NCBI RefSeq assembly: GCF_000829515.1
Contig: NZ_JXRR01000008.1
Location: forward strand, 186,001 to 250,000
Length of the DNA: 64,000 nucleotides
Direction of reading: 5' to 3'
From: Jeotgalibacillus campisalis
GTDB lineage: Bacteria > Bacillota > Bacilli > Bacillales > Jeotgalibacillaceae
Below the pieces are notes generated by a model. The model saw only the letters and a program-made list of their open reading frames with translations, did not search any database and had not been told where the DNA came from. Shown piece after piece: positions 27,623 through 37,322 of this stretch. How positions within the stretch are numbered: position 1 is the first letter of the stretch; every line of letters starts with the position of its first letter. Made by a program: the position numbers and the translations under genes.

Positions 27623-28906
27623 ATGACTTTGAAAACGCGTAAATTATCTTTTTTACTGGCATTGAGTATGGGGGCATCACTGGTGGCGGCAGGTTGTTCA
27701 TCAAGTGATTCAGGCAGTGGAAATGATGGAGATAAAGTAGTGCTGGATTATTGGCACACATACGGGGAGCAAGAGGAAAAAGTTTTGGTTGAGGAAATCA
27801 AGCCGGCTTTTGAAGAAGAGCACCCTGATATTGAACTTAAGTTGACTAGAATGCCTCAAGAGGGATTGAAGCAGCAAGTTATAGCAGGGGTTGCCGGAAA
27901 TGCAGCGCCTGATATAATGCGAATGGACATTGTATGGGTTTCTGAGTTTGCTGAAATGGGCGCACTTACAGAAATGGGTGAAATGGATGGATTTGAAGAG
28001 GTAAAAGAGACACTTTTCGAAGCACCTATGTCTACCAATTTTTATGATGGCGGCTACTATGGCCTGCCGCTCAATACAAACACAAAAATAGCAATCTACA
28101 ATAAAGAAGTACTCGAAAGTGTAGGCTACGATGAAGCGCCTGCAACAATGGAAGAACTGGAAGATGCTTCTCGTAAAGCAGTAGAAGCGGGAGCAGAAGG
28201 CGGGATATCGATTGCTGGAGTAGGACAAACATGGGATTATCTCCCATACTTCTGGAGCTTAGGTGGCTCGTTGTCAAATGAAGATTATACAAAATTTGAC
28301 GGTTATCTAAATAGTGAAGAAAGCGTTAAAGCACTAGAAACGATCGTGGGCTGGAATGAAGAAGGATTAATCAGTCCAATCATGCTTGGCGGGGAACCGG
28401 GTACCTGGGAAGGCATTGAAAAAGGACAGTATATGATGGTTGATGATGGACCCTGGTTCTTCAGTATTTTAATGAATGAAAAAGATAAACAAAATCCATT
28501 GGATTATACAACATGGGCACCGATTCCTGAAGGTGATGGCGGAAGCCGATCCGTGATTGGCGGAGAAAATCTGGTCATTTTTGAAAACTCAGACAAGAAA
28601 GACGCTGCTTGGGAATTTACGAAATGGATGACAGAAGAAGAAGCTCAAAAAATCATGGGAATTGGAACAGGACTGATCCCTACAAATAGGACAGCTGCCC
28701 AAGATCCGGAGTTTTTAGAACTGCCATTTATTGAACAATATGTAAAACAACTTGAAACAGCATTGCCTCGTACACCAATTCCGCAATGGTCAGAAGTAGA
28801 AGGTGAAATTACCTTGAATTTTGAAAAAGTACTTCGCGGTGAGATGGATCCAAAAGAAGCACTGGATGATGCAGCGGCTAAAGCTGATCAGATATTAAAT
28901 CAATAA
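27623..28906 (+). CDS. Sugar ABC transporter substrate-binding lipoprotein 1
   Basis: The 427-residue protein has a lipoprotein signal (SLVAAGC, Cys about residue 25) and the family 1 sugar-binding fold: WHTYGEQEEKVL, FEEEHPDIELKL, AAPDIMRMDIVWV, YGLPLNTNTKIAIYN and GGENLVIF. It delivers an oligosaccharide, likely an alpha-glucoside given the glucosidase in the locus, to the permeases. The ATG at 27623 is only two bases after GGGGG; TTG at 27629 has better spacing. A stem-loop after the gene probably leaves it expressed above the permeases. It is a paralogue of the second binding protein. Confidence 0.93.
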   Translation: MTLKTRKLSFLLALSMGASLVAAGCSSSDSGSGNDGDKVVLDYWHTYGEQEEKVLVEEIKPAFEEEHPDIELKLTRMPQEGLKQQVIAGVAGNAAPDIMRMDIVWVSEFAEMGALTEMGEMDGFEEVKETLFEAPMSTNFYDGGYYGLPLNTNTKIAIYNKEVLESVGYDEAPATMEELEDASRKAVEAGAEGGISIAGVGQTWDYLPYFWSLGGSLSNEDYTKFDGYLNSEESVKALETIVGWNEEGLISPIMLGGEPGTWEGIEKGQYMMVDDGPWFFSILMNEKDKQNPLDYTTWAPIPEGDGGSRSVIGGENLVIFENSDKKDAAWEFTKWMTEEEAQKIMGIGTGLIPTNRTAAQDPEFLELPFIEQYVKQLETALPRTPIPQWSEVEGEITLNFEKVLRGEMDPKEALDDAAAKADQILNQ

Positions 28907-28910
28907 ACAA

Positions 28911-28951
28911 AAAGAACACTTCAATCCAGTACAAGATTGAAGTGTTCTTTT
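28911..28951 (+). terminator. Intercistronic stem-loop / attenuator
   Basis: AAAGAACACTTCAATC pairs with GATTGAAGTGTTCTTT (16 bp) and ends in T, lying between the binding protein and the first permease. Such structures commonly cause partial termination or protect the upstream mRNA, raising binding-protein levels. Confidence 0.75.
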
Positions 28952-28984
28952 CAAGAAAAGTACCATTAAAAAGGTGGGATAACC

Positions 28985-29980
28985 ATGCTACAGCACAATG
29001 AACAATTAAATGATCCAGGCGTTCATGAAAAAGTGAAAAAAGGTAAACGCAATAAAAAACCGAAGGAAAAAAAAGAGCGGACAAGCTTTAAAAAAGGACT
29101 GCAGCAATGGCGTGAGGTATTTCCATTTTTAATCGTGGGATTGCTCGGTACGGCATGTTTTGTCATTTATCCCTTGTTTAAGGGGATTGTCATGAGTTTT
29201 CAGGAATACAGCATTATGCCAGGTGCTGACAGTCCGTGGGTTGGAATTGAAAATTATGCACGAGCATTTCAGGACCCCACCTTTGGGTATGCGGTTCGAA
29301 ACACATTTTTAAATACGGTTGTTACAGTTCCGATAAATTGGTTTTTAGGTATTTTCTTTGCTGTATTGATTAATATGCAATTTATTAAATACAAAATAAC
29401 GTTCCGCACCTTGTACTATCTTCCGATTATTACCTCGTGGATCGTCGTAGCATTTTTATTCCGTTATTTATTTGCAGCAGGTGATGGCGGATTTATTAAT
29501 TATATTTTATATACTCAGCTTGGTCTTATTGATGAACCGATCAGCTGGCTGCAAAATCAATGGACAGCCATGTTTGTTATCTGGACTTTTCATATTTGGA
29601 AAACAGTGGGTTGGACAGTGGTCATCTATTTAGCGGCTTTGCAAGGAGTGCCGAAATCATTATACGAAGCGGCAAGAATTGATGGCGCAAATGCATTAAA
29701 CTTGTTTCGTCATGTCACCATTCCAATGCTTGCACCTATCACGATTTTTGTTGTGATTAATTTGGTTATGGGGGCATTTAATATTTTTCCTCAAGTCTAT
29801 TTTATTACTGGCGGAGGACCTATGCATCAAACAGAAGTGCTGCAGAGTATGATTTTTAATGAAGCATTTACGAATATGAACTTTGGATACTCCTCAGCAG
29901 TAGGAGTCATGATGGGCTTGACGATTTTTATCTTAACTTGGACCCAGCAGAAAAAAATTGGGAAACAGAAATTCTATTAG
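28985..29980 (+). CDS. Sugar ABC transporter permease (MalF-like)
   Basis: The 331-residue protein has a basic 40-residue cytoplasmic N-terminus, then about six transmembrane helices. The ATPase-contacting EAA loop is visible as LYEAARIDGANALNLFRHVTIPML. The gene has a good AAAGGTGGG ribosome site and is followed 23 bases later by its partner permease. Confidence 0.93.
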   Translation: MLQHNEQLNDPGVHEKVKKGKRNKKPKEKKERTSFKKGLQQWREVFPFLIVGLLGTACFVIYPLFKGIVMSFQEYSIMPGADSPWVGIENYARAFQDPTFGYAVRNTFLNTVVTVPINWFLGIFFAVLINMQFIKYKITFRTLYYLPIITSWIVVAFLFRYLFAAGDGGFINYILYTQLGLIDEPISWLQNQWTAMFVIWTFHIWKTVGWTVVIYLAALQGVPKSLYEAARIDGANALNLFRHVTIPMLAPITIFVVINLVMGAFNIFPQVYFITGGGPMHQTEVLQSMIFNEAFTNMNFGYSSAVGVMMGLTIFILTWTQQKKIGKQKFY

Positions 29981-30003
29981 TGAGTGGACTGGAGGTGTAA
30001 GAA

Positions 30004-30843
30004 ATGAAAAATCGATCTGATTTATTTTGGAAAATCGTGGTGTATGCTATCTTGATTTTTGGGGTGCTCATCTTTATTTTTCCGTTCATTTATATGATTC
30101 TAACAACATTTTTAACGAGTGCTTATTCCTTGCCAAGACCGGAAGAGGTTTTCACTGCGAGACCTAATCTGGAAAACTACAAAGAAGTGTGGATGGAATA
30201 TGAATTCTATCGTTATTTTTTGAATAGCTTACTTGTCGCAGGTGTGGCGATGGTTGGCAGCTTATTGCTGGGATCAATGTCTGCTTATGCATTTGCACGA
30301 TTTGAATTTCCTTTTAAAGAATTAATATTCAGGGCTTATTTATTTACGATGATGATCCCGCTTGTCTTGGCAATCGTTCCTCAGTTCACGGTGATTAATA
30401 ATTTGGGACTTGTCAATACGTATGCTGGTTTATGGCTGATATACATTGGCGGTGGTGTAGTGGGATCAACCTTCTTTTTAAGAGGATTTTTCGAAACGAT
30501 TCCGAAAGATTTGGAGGAGTCCATCCTTATTGATGGCGGAGGAAAGTGGCGTATTTTCTGGAATATTTATCTTCCACTTTCAAAACCGGCGCTCGGCACG
30601 ATGGCGATCTTTGCTTTTTCGGGTACGTGGGATGAGTATTTTGTTGCTTTAACGATTATTAAAGATGAGGCAATGAGAACACTGCCGATCGCTTTAATGA
30701 TGTTTCAAGGGCAGCACGCAAGCAACTGGGCATTAGTATTCGCTGCTTCTTTGATTGCGATTATACCAGTGATTATTATTTATATTATTTTCCAAAAGAA
30801 ATTTGTTCAAAGCGGCCACTCTGAAGGTGCTGTTAAAGGATAA
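30004..30843 (+). CDS. Sugar ABC transporter permease (MalG-like)
   Basis: The 279-residue protein has six predicted helices and the EAA motif variant LEESILIDGGGKWRIFWNIYLPLSKPAL. It partners the preceding permease. No ATPase gene follows; in Bacilli one shared ATPase (MsmX type) energises many sugar importers, so the complex probably uses one encoded elsewhere. The ribosome site is GGAGGTG. Confidence 0.93.
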   Translation: MKNRSDLFWKIVVYAILIFGVLIFIFPFIYMILTTFLTSAYSLPRPEEVFTARPNLENYKEVWMEYEFYRYFLNSLLVAGVAMVGSLLLGSMSAYAFARFEFPFKELIFRAYLFTMMIPLVLAIVPQFTVINNLGLVNTYAGLWLIYIGGGVVGSTFFLRGFFETIPKDLEESILIDGGGKWRIFWNIYLPLSKPALGTMAIFAFSGTWDEYFVALTIIKDEAMRTLPIALMMFQGQHASNWALVFAASLIAIIPVIIIYIIFQKKFVQSGHSEGAVKG

Positions 30844-31033
30844 TTCATTTAAAGAACTCGCAGTTGAAAGAAGTGAAGGATGTCTGACTGGATAGTTTAT
30901 TGAATTCTTAAAAGAACTTTGTTTTGAAAAAAGGATCAAAAGCCAGATGAGTCCGAATCTTGTATTGAATGAGAGAGAGCAGAGGGCTATGATGAGAGAT
31001 AAGAAATCATAGACTTGGTGAGGGATTAGACGA

Positions 31034-32830
31034 ATGATCAAGAAAGGAATGTATAAACATCGGTTTGCAACAAAAGTAGTAGCTATTATTCTGGTTTGCA
31101 GTCTTATCCCTACTTTTTTTACGAGTGTGTTTTATTATATTTCTTCCTCGAATATTGTAAAAGAGAATGTAAGAGACTCTTCCCTGCAGATCTCTCAGCA
31201 GGCAGCGGATTCCTTATCGTATATTCTTGCTACGGGCAGCGATATGTCGGATTTGGTTTATAGTAATGAACGAATTCAGGAAGTGGTGGTGGAAGATGTA
31301 GACGAAAATCTTCCCTTTGTCACGCGTCAGGAAAACAATGAATACCTCTCTTCCTTTCTTAACTCAAATGTATACTCAAGCTCGTTTGTGAAAGCGATTT
31401 ATATTTTAAAGCAGGATGGCAGAAGCTGGGGAAGCGGTACGTTTTCAGAATACAAGTTTTCTCAGTATGAACTGTCTGATTTATATTGGCCAGAAGAAGC
31501 CACTGAGCTCGATGGGGAGATTGTCTGGACGAATCTGCAACTTGACCTTTTCAGAGGGGCAGGAGAAAACACGGAGTATGTCCTTCCGATTAGCAGAGTA
31601 ATGAAGGATTTCACTGATTTATCCACGATTGCGTATGTTCAGGTGCTGCTTGATGGAGACGCCATTATAGATAAAATCAATGAAATCAAATTAGGTGAGA
31701 CCGGAAGATTCTTTGTCGTGGATTCTGAGGGTAAGGTCATGATTGATTCCAAGACAGATCGAATTGGCTCCCTTATCAGGAACCAGGAACTTCGCCTTGC
31801 TGCCTTAAATACATACGAAACTGAATTTGAATTCGAACTAGAAGGCACGGCTTATTACGGTGTGAAACAAACGGTAGCAAACGGATGGACTGTGGTTGGA
31901 ACGGTGCCAATTGAGGAGATCACAGGTGAATTGCTTTCCATTCAATATATCGTTATCTTAAGTTCCCTCTTTTTTTCAATTATCGCGATTATGATCGGTT
32001 TATTTGTAGCAAGAAAAGTTACAGAGCCGGTTAAGACGCTGACGTATCAAATGAAACGGGTGGGAAAAGGCGATCTTAATGCAAGAACCAGTGTCCAAAC
32101 CTCTGATGAAATTGGTGAGATGAGCATGGAATTTAATCGGATGATTGAACAAATTGATCAGTTGGTAGTTCAGGTAAAAACAGAACAGGTTCAAAAAAAA
32201 GAAGCGGAACTGCGTGCAATTAAACATCGAATTAATCCGCATTTTCTGTTCAATACGCTAAGTACCATCAAGTGGCTTCTAACCTTTAAACAATTTGACC
32301 GGGCGAATGTAGCTTTGACCTCATTGAATCGCTTGCTTGAGGCAAATATGGGGAAGAAGGGAACCTTTGTAACGATTGCCGAAGAAATTGATATTGTTGA
32401 AAAATTTATTGATATTATGAAAATTCGGTATGAACAAGAATTTCATTTAATTCTAGATCTGGAAGAATCGGTTAAAGCATTTCATGTACCTCAAATGCTC
32501 CTTCAGCCAATTGTTGAAAATGCGATCTTTCATGGCATCGTTCCCAAGGGAGTGGAGGGAACGGTTTTAATCACAGGCAGATCTATTGAAAAAGGCATTA
32601 GACTCACAGTTCAAGACGATGGAATGGGCATGAGTGAGGAAAGCCTTAACGCCATTAATCACGCGGTTCAGACAAAAAGCAAATCGCTTGGCATTGGACT
32701 TTTGCATGTAGTTGATTCGATCGATCTTTATTTTGCACCTGAATCCACTGTCATGATAAACAGCGACGCAAAAGGAACAACATTATCCATCACGCTAATT
32801 CAAAAGAATGGGGAGGGTAATCATGTATAA
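31034..32830 (+). CDS. YesM/LytS-type sensor histidine kinase
   Basis: The 598-residue membrane kinase has two transmembrane helices (about 14-35 and 300-322) around an extracellular dCache-like domain. A HAMP region follows (about 325-375, VTEPVKTLTYQMKRVGKGDL). The his-kinase motif is KHRINPHFLFNTLSTIKWLL with the phosphorylated His, and a HATPase has NAIFHGI and DDGMGM. In this class the His lies in the RINPHFLFN block. The 190-base gap before it could hold its own promoter. It overlaps the response regulator gene by 8 bases and presumably senses the transported sugar or its binding protein. Confidence 0.93.
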   Translation: MIKKGMYKHRFATKVVAIILVCSLIPTFFTSVFYYISSSNIVKENVRDSSLQISQQAADSLSYILATGSDMSDLVYSNERIQEVVVEDVDENLPFVTRQENNEYLSSFLNSNVYSSSFVKAIYILKQDGRSWGSGTFSEYKFSQYELSDLYWPEEATELDGEIVWTNLQLDLFRGAGENTEYVLPISRVMKDFTDLSTIAYVQVLLDGDAIIDKINEIKLGETGRFFVVDSEGKVMIDSKTDRIGSLIRNQELRLAALNTYETEFEFELEGTAYYGVKQTVANGWTVVGTVPIEEITGELLSIQYIVILSSLFFSIIAIMIGLFVARKVTEPVKTLTYQMKRVGKGDLNARTSVQTSDEIGEMSMEFNRMIEQIDQLVVQVKTEQVQKKEAELRAIKHRINPHFLFNTLSTIKWLLTFKQFDRANVALTSLNRLLEANMGKKGTFVTIAEEIDIVEKFIDIMKIRYEQEFHLILDLEESVKAFHVPQMLLQPIVENAIFHGIVPKGVEGTVLITGRSIEKGIRLTVQDDGMGMSEESLNAINHAVQTKSKSLGIGLLHVVDSIDLYFAPESTVMINSDAKGTTLSITLIQKNGEGNHV

Positions 32831-34349
32831 CATAATGATTGTGGATGATGAACCTGTTATTCGTTTTGGATTAAAAGCGTCCATTGATTGGAAAGGAGAA
32901 GGGTTATTCTTTGCAGGGGATTATTCAAACGGGCAGGCCGCATTAGAAGCGATGAAAACACAGCCGGTTGATATCTTAATCACGGATATCAAAATGCCTT
33001 TAATGGATGGCTTAACGCTTATGAAACATGCCATCAATCAAAACCCTTCCCTTAAAGTCATTTTAATCAGCAGTTATAACGACTTTGACTTTGTAAAAGA
33101 AGGACTTGTACTTGGAGCTGTTGATTATGTATTAAAACCTACACTTGAGCCGGAATCGCTCCTTATTTTAATAAAAAAATGTGCTGCTCTGTTAAGTGAT
33201 GAACAACGAATGAAAGAGAAGATGAAAGCAGCCGATCAAACCGCTAAAGATACCGAAAGAAGAAAGCTTGAGCATGATTTTAAATCAGCTATTGTTCAAA
33301 CCAACAAAGAACTTCCATTTCCATCATCTTGGAAAGAAGAGGATAGGGTTCTTATCATGTATATGAAATTGCAGGATGCTGAAAAAATAGAAGCTGAAAA
33401 GGGCACGTATTATAAAAGTCTGCTTTTAGACGATATTCAACAAGCGTTCTATGAAAAGGTTGAAGAGGGTATTTGTTTTCCTCTTGGGCAATCTGATTTG
33501 ATCTTCTTCCTTCATTATAAAAAAGACGGTGATCATCCTATACAAAGGCTTAAGCAAAAGCTGGAGAAAGCGGTCGGTCATCCCCTGTCTTTTGGATATG
33601 AAATCGCAACATCTTTTGAAGCAGTACCTGTGAGTGTGGAGCGGAGTAAACGGGCTTTCCAACGGAAGTTTTTTTATCCGGAGAAATCATTGTTTCCTTA
33701 TCCCGACCAGCCAAGTCGTTCCAGACAGTGGGTCCAGCTTTGTGAAGAAGTGGATATTGAATCATCTGCACGTTCTGACCTTTTCTCTTATGTGGAAAAA
33801 AGAGTTGAAATGTGGAAAGAGTACGAAACGGATCCTGACGTGATTAAACAGGCAGTATGCGGCTGGCTAATAAAACGGTTTTATCATGATATAGAATATG
33901 ACGTATTATTGGAAAGGCATGCGGAACTTGTGAGTGCCTGCTCTTTAATCGAATTGACTGAACGCTTTAAAATGAAGGTAGAAGAATGTGAAGAAATAAA
34001 ATCAAATCGATCATTCCCTTCACATACAGATAATGAACTAATTGATCGAGCTCTCACATACATTCACGAGCATTATCAGCATGAACTGACTCTTCAGCTT
34101 GTCGCCGACCATATTCATATCAGCCGAAACTATTTCAGCCTGCTCTTTAAGCGGTTGATGAAGCAGACATTTATTGATTATGTAATCGAACTTCGCATAA
34201 AAAAAGCGAAGGAATTGCTGGGAACAACGACAATGAAGGTATATGAAGTTGCTGAGCAATCAGGATTTAAAGATGTGAAATATTTCAGCAAATTATTTAA
34301 AAAGACAACGGGACGAACGCCTGTCGACTACCGATCAAACATGCTATGA
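32823..34349 (+). CDS. YesN/AraC-type response regulator
   Basis: The 508-residue protein starts at the ATG at 32823 after GGGGAGGG, overlapping the kinase stop. The receiver domain (about 1-125) has the acid pair IVDDEP and the phospho-Asp in DILITDIKMPLMDG. A long middle region follows. The C-terminal AraC domain (about 405-505) has two helix-turn-helices (LTLQLVADHIHISRNYFSLLF and VYEVAEQSGFKDVKYFSKLFKK). The likely targets are the phased repeats upstream of the transporter. Confidence 0.93.
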   Translation: MYNIMIVDDEPVIRFGLKASIDWKGEGLFFAGDYSNGQAALEAMKTQPVDILITDIKMPLMDGLTLMKHAINQNPSLKVILISSYNDFDFVKEGLVLGAVDYVLKPTLEPESLLILIKKCAALLSDEQRMKEKMKAADQTAKDTERRKLEHDFKSAIVQTNKELPFPSSWKEEDRVLIMYMKLQDAEKIEAEKGTYYKSLLLDDIQQAFYEKVEEGICFPLGQSDLIFFLHYKKDGDHPIQRLKQKLEKAVGHPLSFGYEIATSFEAVPVSVERSKRAFQRKFFYPEKSLFPYPDQPSRSRQWVQLCEEVDIESSARSDLFSYVEKRVEMWKEYETDPDVIKQAVCGWLIKRFYHDIEYDVLLERHAELVSACSLIELTERFKMKVEECEEIKSNRSFPSHTDNELIDRALTYIHEHYQHELTLQLVADHIHISRNYFSLLFKRLMKQTFIDYVIELRIKKAKELLGTTTMKVYEVAEQSGFKDVKYFSKLFKKTTGRTPVDYRSNML

Positions 34350-34369
34350 ACGTTTAGGGGGGAGAATAG

Positions 34370-35647
34370 ATGAAATTCAGCATAATGATGATCCTGTTCT
34401 GCATGTTGATGGCGTCAGGATGTGCTGACCAGTCGATCATTAATGAAAAAAATCAATCCTCCTCTCATGAAGATGAAAAAGAAACACTCGTCATGTGGCA
34501 TACATACAGTGAAGTAGAAACGAGTCTGCTTGAAAATGTAATCATTCCATTATTTGAAGAGGAATACCCTGATATTAAGATCGAACCGGCAAGACAATCC
34601 CATAATCCGCAGCTTGAAGCATCTCTGATCGCCAGAGCCTCTTCAAAAAAAGTCCCTGATATTATTCGGATGGACCTTTCCTGGGTACCTTCTTTTGCGC
34701 GTTTAAATCTCTTGCATCCTGTCAGTCAGTTTGAAGACTTTGAAGAAATTAAAGCCCGCTTTTACGAGCGTCCACTTGAATCAAATTATTATAAAGGTGA
34801 CTACTACGGAATTCCACTTAATACAAATACCCGTGTAGCAATTTATAACAAACAATTACTAGAGCAAACAGGCAGCAACGAGCCCCCTGATACAATGGAG
34901 GAATTGATTGAAGTAATAAAAAAATATGACTTGACGATTGGCATATCTGATCTTCGTCCCTGGGATACACTGCACTATTTTAAGGGTCTGGGGGGTGAAT
35001 TAACCGATTCTTCCTATACACAGGCAAGCGGTTATTTAGATAGTGAGGAGAGCATCGAAGCATTTAAAACGCTTTTATCACTCTATCAAGAAGGTTATTT
35101 GCCGGAAGGGCTCCTTGTTCGGGATGCTCAGACGTGGGAAGGCATTACCGATGGCTCTTACTTTATGATCGATGAAGGGCCCTGGTTTTACAGCACAAGA
35201 TCAAATGAAAGACTTACTCACGCATTAGAGAATACGCTATCTGCTCCTTTTCCCGGATCGAACGGGGAAAGAGGTGTGCTCGGCGGAGAAAACCTGGTGA
35301 TATCAAAAGCCACAAAGCACAAGGAAGCAGCATGGATATTTTTAAAGTGGATGTCTGAAAAAGAACCGCAAATGCTGCTGGCTCAAACAGGTTTGATCCC
35401 AAGTAATAAAACAATTGAAATGACAGGTTACTATGATCAATACCCATATTTTGAGCCATATCTGGCAAGCTTGGAAGAAGCTGTTTTACGTCCACCAGTT
35501 GCTCAATGGAGGGAAATTGAAGAAATTTACACGGATATGAGTCTCAGTATTTTCTCCGGCAGTGTCGGTGTAGAAGAGGCTTTGAAAAATGCAGCAGAAC
35601 AGATCGATCAATTACTTGAGGATGGGAAGGATGATCAAAATGGATAA
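34370..35647 (+). CDS. Sugar-binding lipoprotein 2, paralogue placed with the two-component genes
   Basis: The 425-residue protein has a lipoprotein signal (LMASGC, Cys about 18) and the same blocks as binding protein 1: MWHTYSEVE, FEEEYPDIKIE, VPDIIRMDLSWVPSF, YGIPLNTNTRVAIYNKQ, TWEGITDGSYFMIDEGPWF. It is clearly a diverged duplicate of the first. Its place after the kinase and regulator, not with the permeases, suggests it either presents sugar to the kinase or widens the uptake range. It ends with an 8-base overlap into the glucosidase gene. Confidence 0.9.
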   Translation: MKFSIMMILFCMLMASGCADQSIINEKNQSSSHEDEKETLVMWHTYSEVETSLLENVIIPLFEEEYPDIKIEPARQSHNPQLEASLIARASSKKVPDIIRMDLSWVPSFARLNLLHPVSQFEDFEEIKARFYERPLESNYYKGDYYGIPLNTNTRVAIYNKQLLEQTGSNEPPDTMEELIEVIKKYDLTIGISDLRPWDTLHYFKGLGGELTDSSYTQASGYLDSEESIEAFKTLLSLYQEGYLPEGLLVRDAQTWEGITDGSYFMIDEGPWFYSTRSNERLTHALENTLSAPFPGSNGERGVLGGENLVISKATKHKEAAWIFLKWMSEKEPQMLLAQTGLIPSNKTIEMTGYYDQYPYFEPYLASLEEAVLRPPVAQWREIEEIYTDMSLSIFSGSVGVEEALKNAAEQIDQLLEDGKDDQNG

Positions 35648-37322
35648 AAAATGGTGGAAAGAAAGCGTTGTCTATCAAATCTACCCTAGAAGTTTTAACG
35701 ACAGCAATGGGGATGGCATTGGAGACATTAAAGGAATCATCGAGAAACTCGATTACCTGAAAAACTTGGGAATTGACGTGATCTGGCTTTCCCCAATCTA
35801 TCAATCTCCAAATGACGACAACGGCTACGATATCTCAGACTACAAGGCAGTTATGAACGAATTTGGCACGATGGAAGACATGGATACTCTAGTAGAAGAA
35901 ATTCACGCACGCGGGATGAAGCTCATGATGGACCTTGTTGTTAATCACTCTTCAGATGAACATCAATGGTTCATTGAATCAAAAAAATCAGCAGATAATC
36001 CGTATCGAGATTATTACATATGGAAAAAGGGTGACAATGGAAAACCGCCAAACAATTGGTCTTCTTTCTTCAGCGGATCCACATGGGACTACGATGAAAC
36101 AACAGATGAATATTACCTGCATCTTTTCAGCAAAAAGCAGCCTGATTTAAATTGGGAAAACCCGGCGCTTCGTAAAGAAATCTATGACATGATGACCTGG
36201 TGGCTTGATAAAGGGGTAGACGGATTCCGAATGGATGTTATTAATCTTATTTCAAAAGTGGACGGCTTGCCAAGTACATCGAGCGGGAAAGATCTCGACT
36301 GGGGTGGTGAGTACTTTATGAATGGACCACTCGTTCATGAATACCTGCAGGAAATGAATCAGCAAGTACTATCTAAATACGATATTATCACGGTTGGGGA
36401 AAGTCCTGGGGCCACAACAAAAGATGCTGCCAGATACGCCAATGCAGAAGGTACAGAATTAAATATGATCTTCACATTTGAACATATGGATCTTGATTCA
36501 GGGCCGGGAGGAAAATGGGATGTGAAACCTTGGACACTCGGTGATTTGAAAGAGGTTATGTCAAAATGGCAGTACGATTTAGCTGGCAAAGGGTGGAACA
36601 GTCTGTACTTAAACAATCATGATCAGCCCCGTATGGTATCAAGATTCGGAAATGACGGTGAGTACCGTGTGCGATCTGCGAAGATGCTTGCAACATTTCT
36701 TCATATGCTTCAAGGCACCCCTTATATTTATCAAGGGGAAGAAATCGGTATGACCAACGTACGCTTTGAATCTATTGAAGAATACGACGATATTGAGATT
36801 CACAATATGTTCCGGGAAGCTGTAACAGAGGGCGGCCAGGACTATGACAAAGTGATGGAAGCGATCTATGTAAAAGGACGCGATAACGCCCGTACGCCTA
36901 TGCAATGGGATAACAGCGACCATGCAGGCTTCACCACAGGTACTCCTTGGCTGAAAGTGAATCCAAACTACGATGAAATCAATGCAGTAAATGCACTGAA
37001 TGATCAGGATTCCATTTACTATTTTTATCAACACCTTATTCAGATGCGAAAACAGCATGATGTCATTGTTTATGGAAAATATGAATTGATACAAAAGGAT
37101 CACGCTCAGATCTATGCTTACACAAGAACACTGGATCAGGATGAGCTGCTTATACTTTGTAATTTTTCAGGTGAAAAAGCTGAATTTTCCTATGAAATGA
37201 CATCAAAACAAGACACAGTTGAATTACTTGTTCAGAATATGGAAACCGTTGAGGACCAGTTTTTATCAGAATTAACATTAGCACCGTATGAAGCGAGAGT
37301 TTATAAGATTTCTAGATCGTAA
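35640..37322 (+). CDS. GH13 alpha-glucosidase (oligo-1,6-glucosidase/trehalose-6-P hydrolase group)
   Basis: The 560-residue cytoplasmic enzyme has the GH13 conserved regions: MDLVVNHSSDEH, nucleophile Asp in GFRMDVINLIS, general acid Glu in ITVGESPGA, and YLNNHDQPRMVSRFG. It starts with WWKESVVYQIYPRSFNDSNGDGIGD, typical of subfamily 31 (oligo-1,6-glucosidase). It would split imported short alpha-glucosides to glucose. The substrate (isomaltose, sucrose isomers, maltose) cannot be fixed by reading. The start at 35640 overlaps the preceding stop. No clear terminator was found. Confidence 0.93.
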   Translation: MDKKWWKESVVYQIYPRSFNDSNGDGIGDIKGIIEKLDYLKNLGIDVIWLSPIYQSPNDDNGYDISDYKAVMNEFGTMEDMDTLVEEIHARGMKLMMDLVVNHSSDEHQWFIESKKSADNPYRDYYIWKKGDNGKPPNNWSSFFSGSTWDYDETTDEYYLHLFSKKQPDLNWENPALRKEIYDMMTWWLDKGVDGFRMDVINLISKVDGLPSTSSGKDLDWGGEYFMNGPLVHEYLQEMNQQVLSKYDIITVGESPGATTKDAARYANAEGTELNMIFTFEHMDLDSGPGGKWDVKPWTLGDLKEVMSKWQYDLAGKGWNSLYLNNHDQPRMVSRFGNDGEYRVRSAKMLATFLHMLQGTPYIYQGEEIGMTNVRFESIEEYDDIEIHNMFREAVTEGGQDYDKVMEAIYVKGRDNARTPMQWDNSDHAGFTTGTPWLKVNPNYDEINAVNALNDQDSIYYFYQHLIQMRKQHDVIVYGKYELIQKDHAQIYAYTRTLDQDELLILCNFSGEKAEFSYEMTSKQDTVELLVQNMETVEDQFLSELTLAPYEARVYKISRS

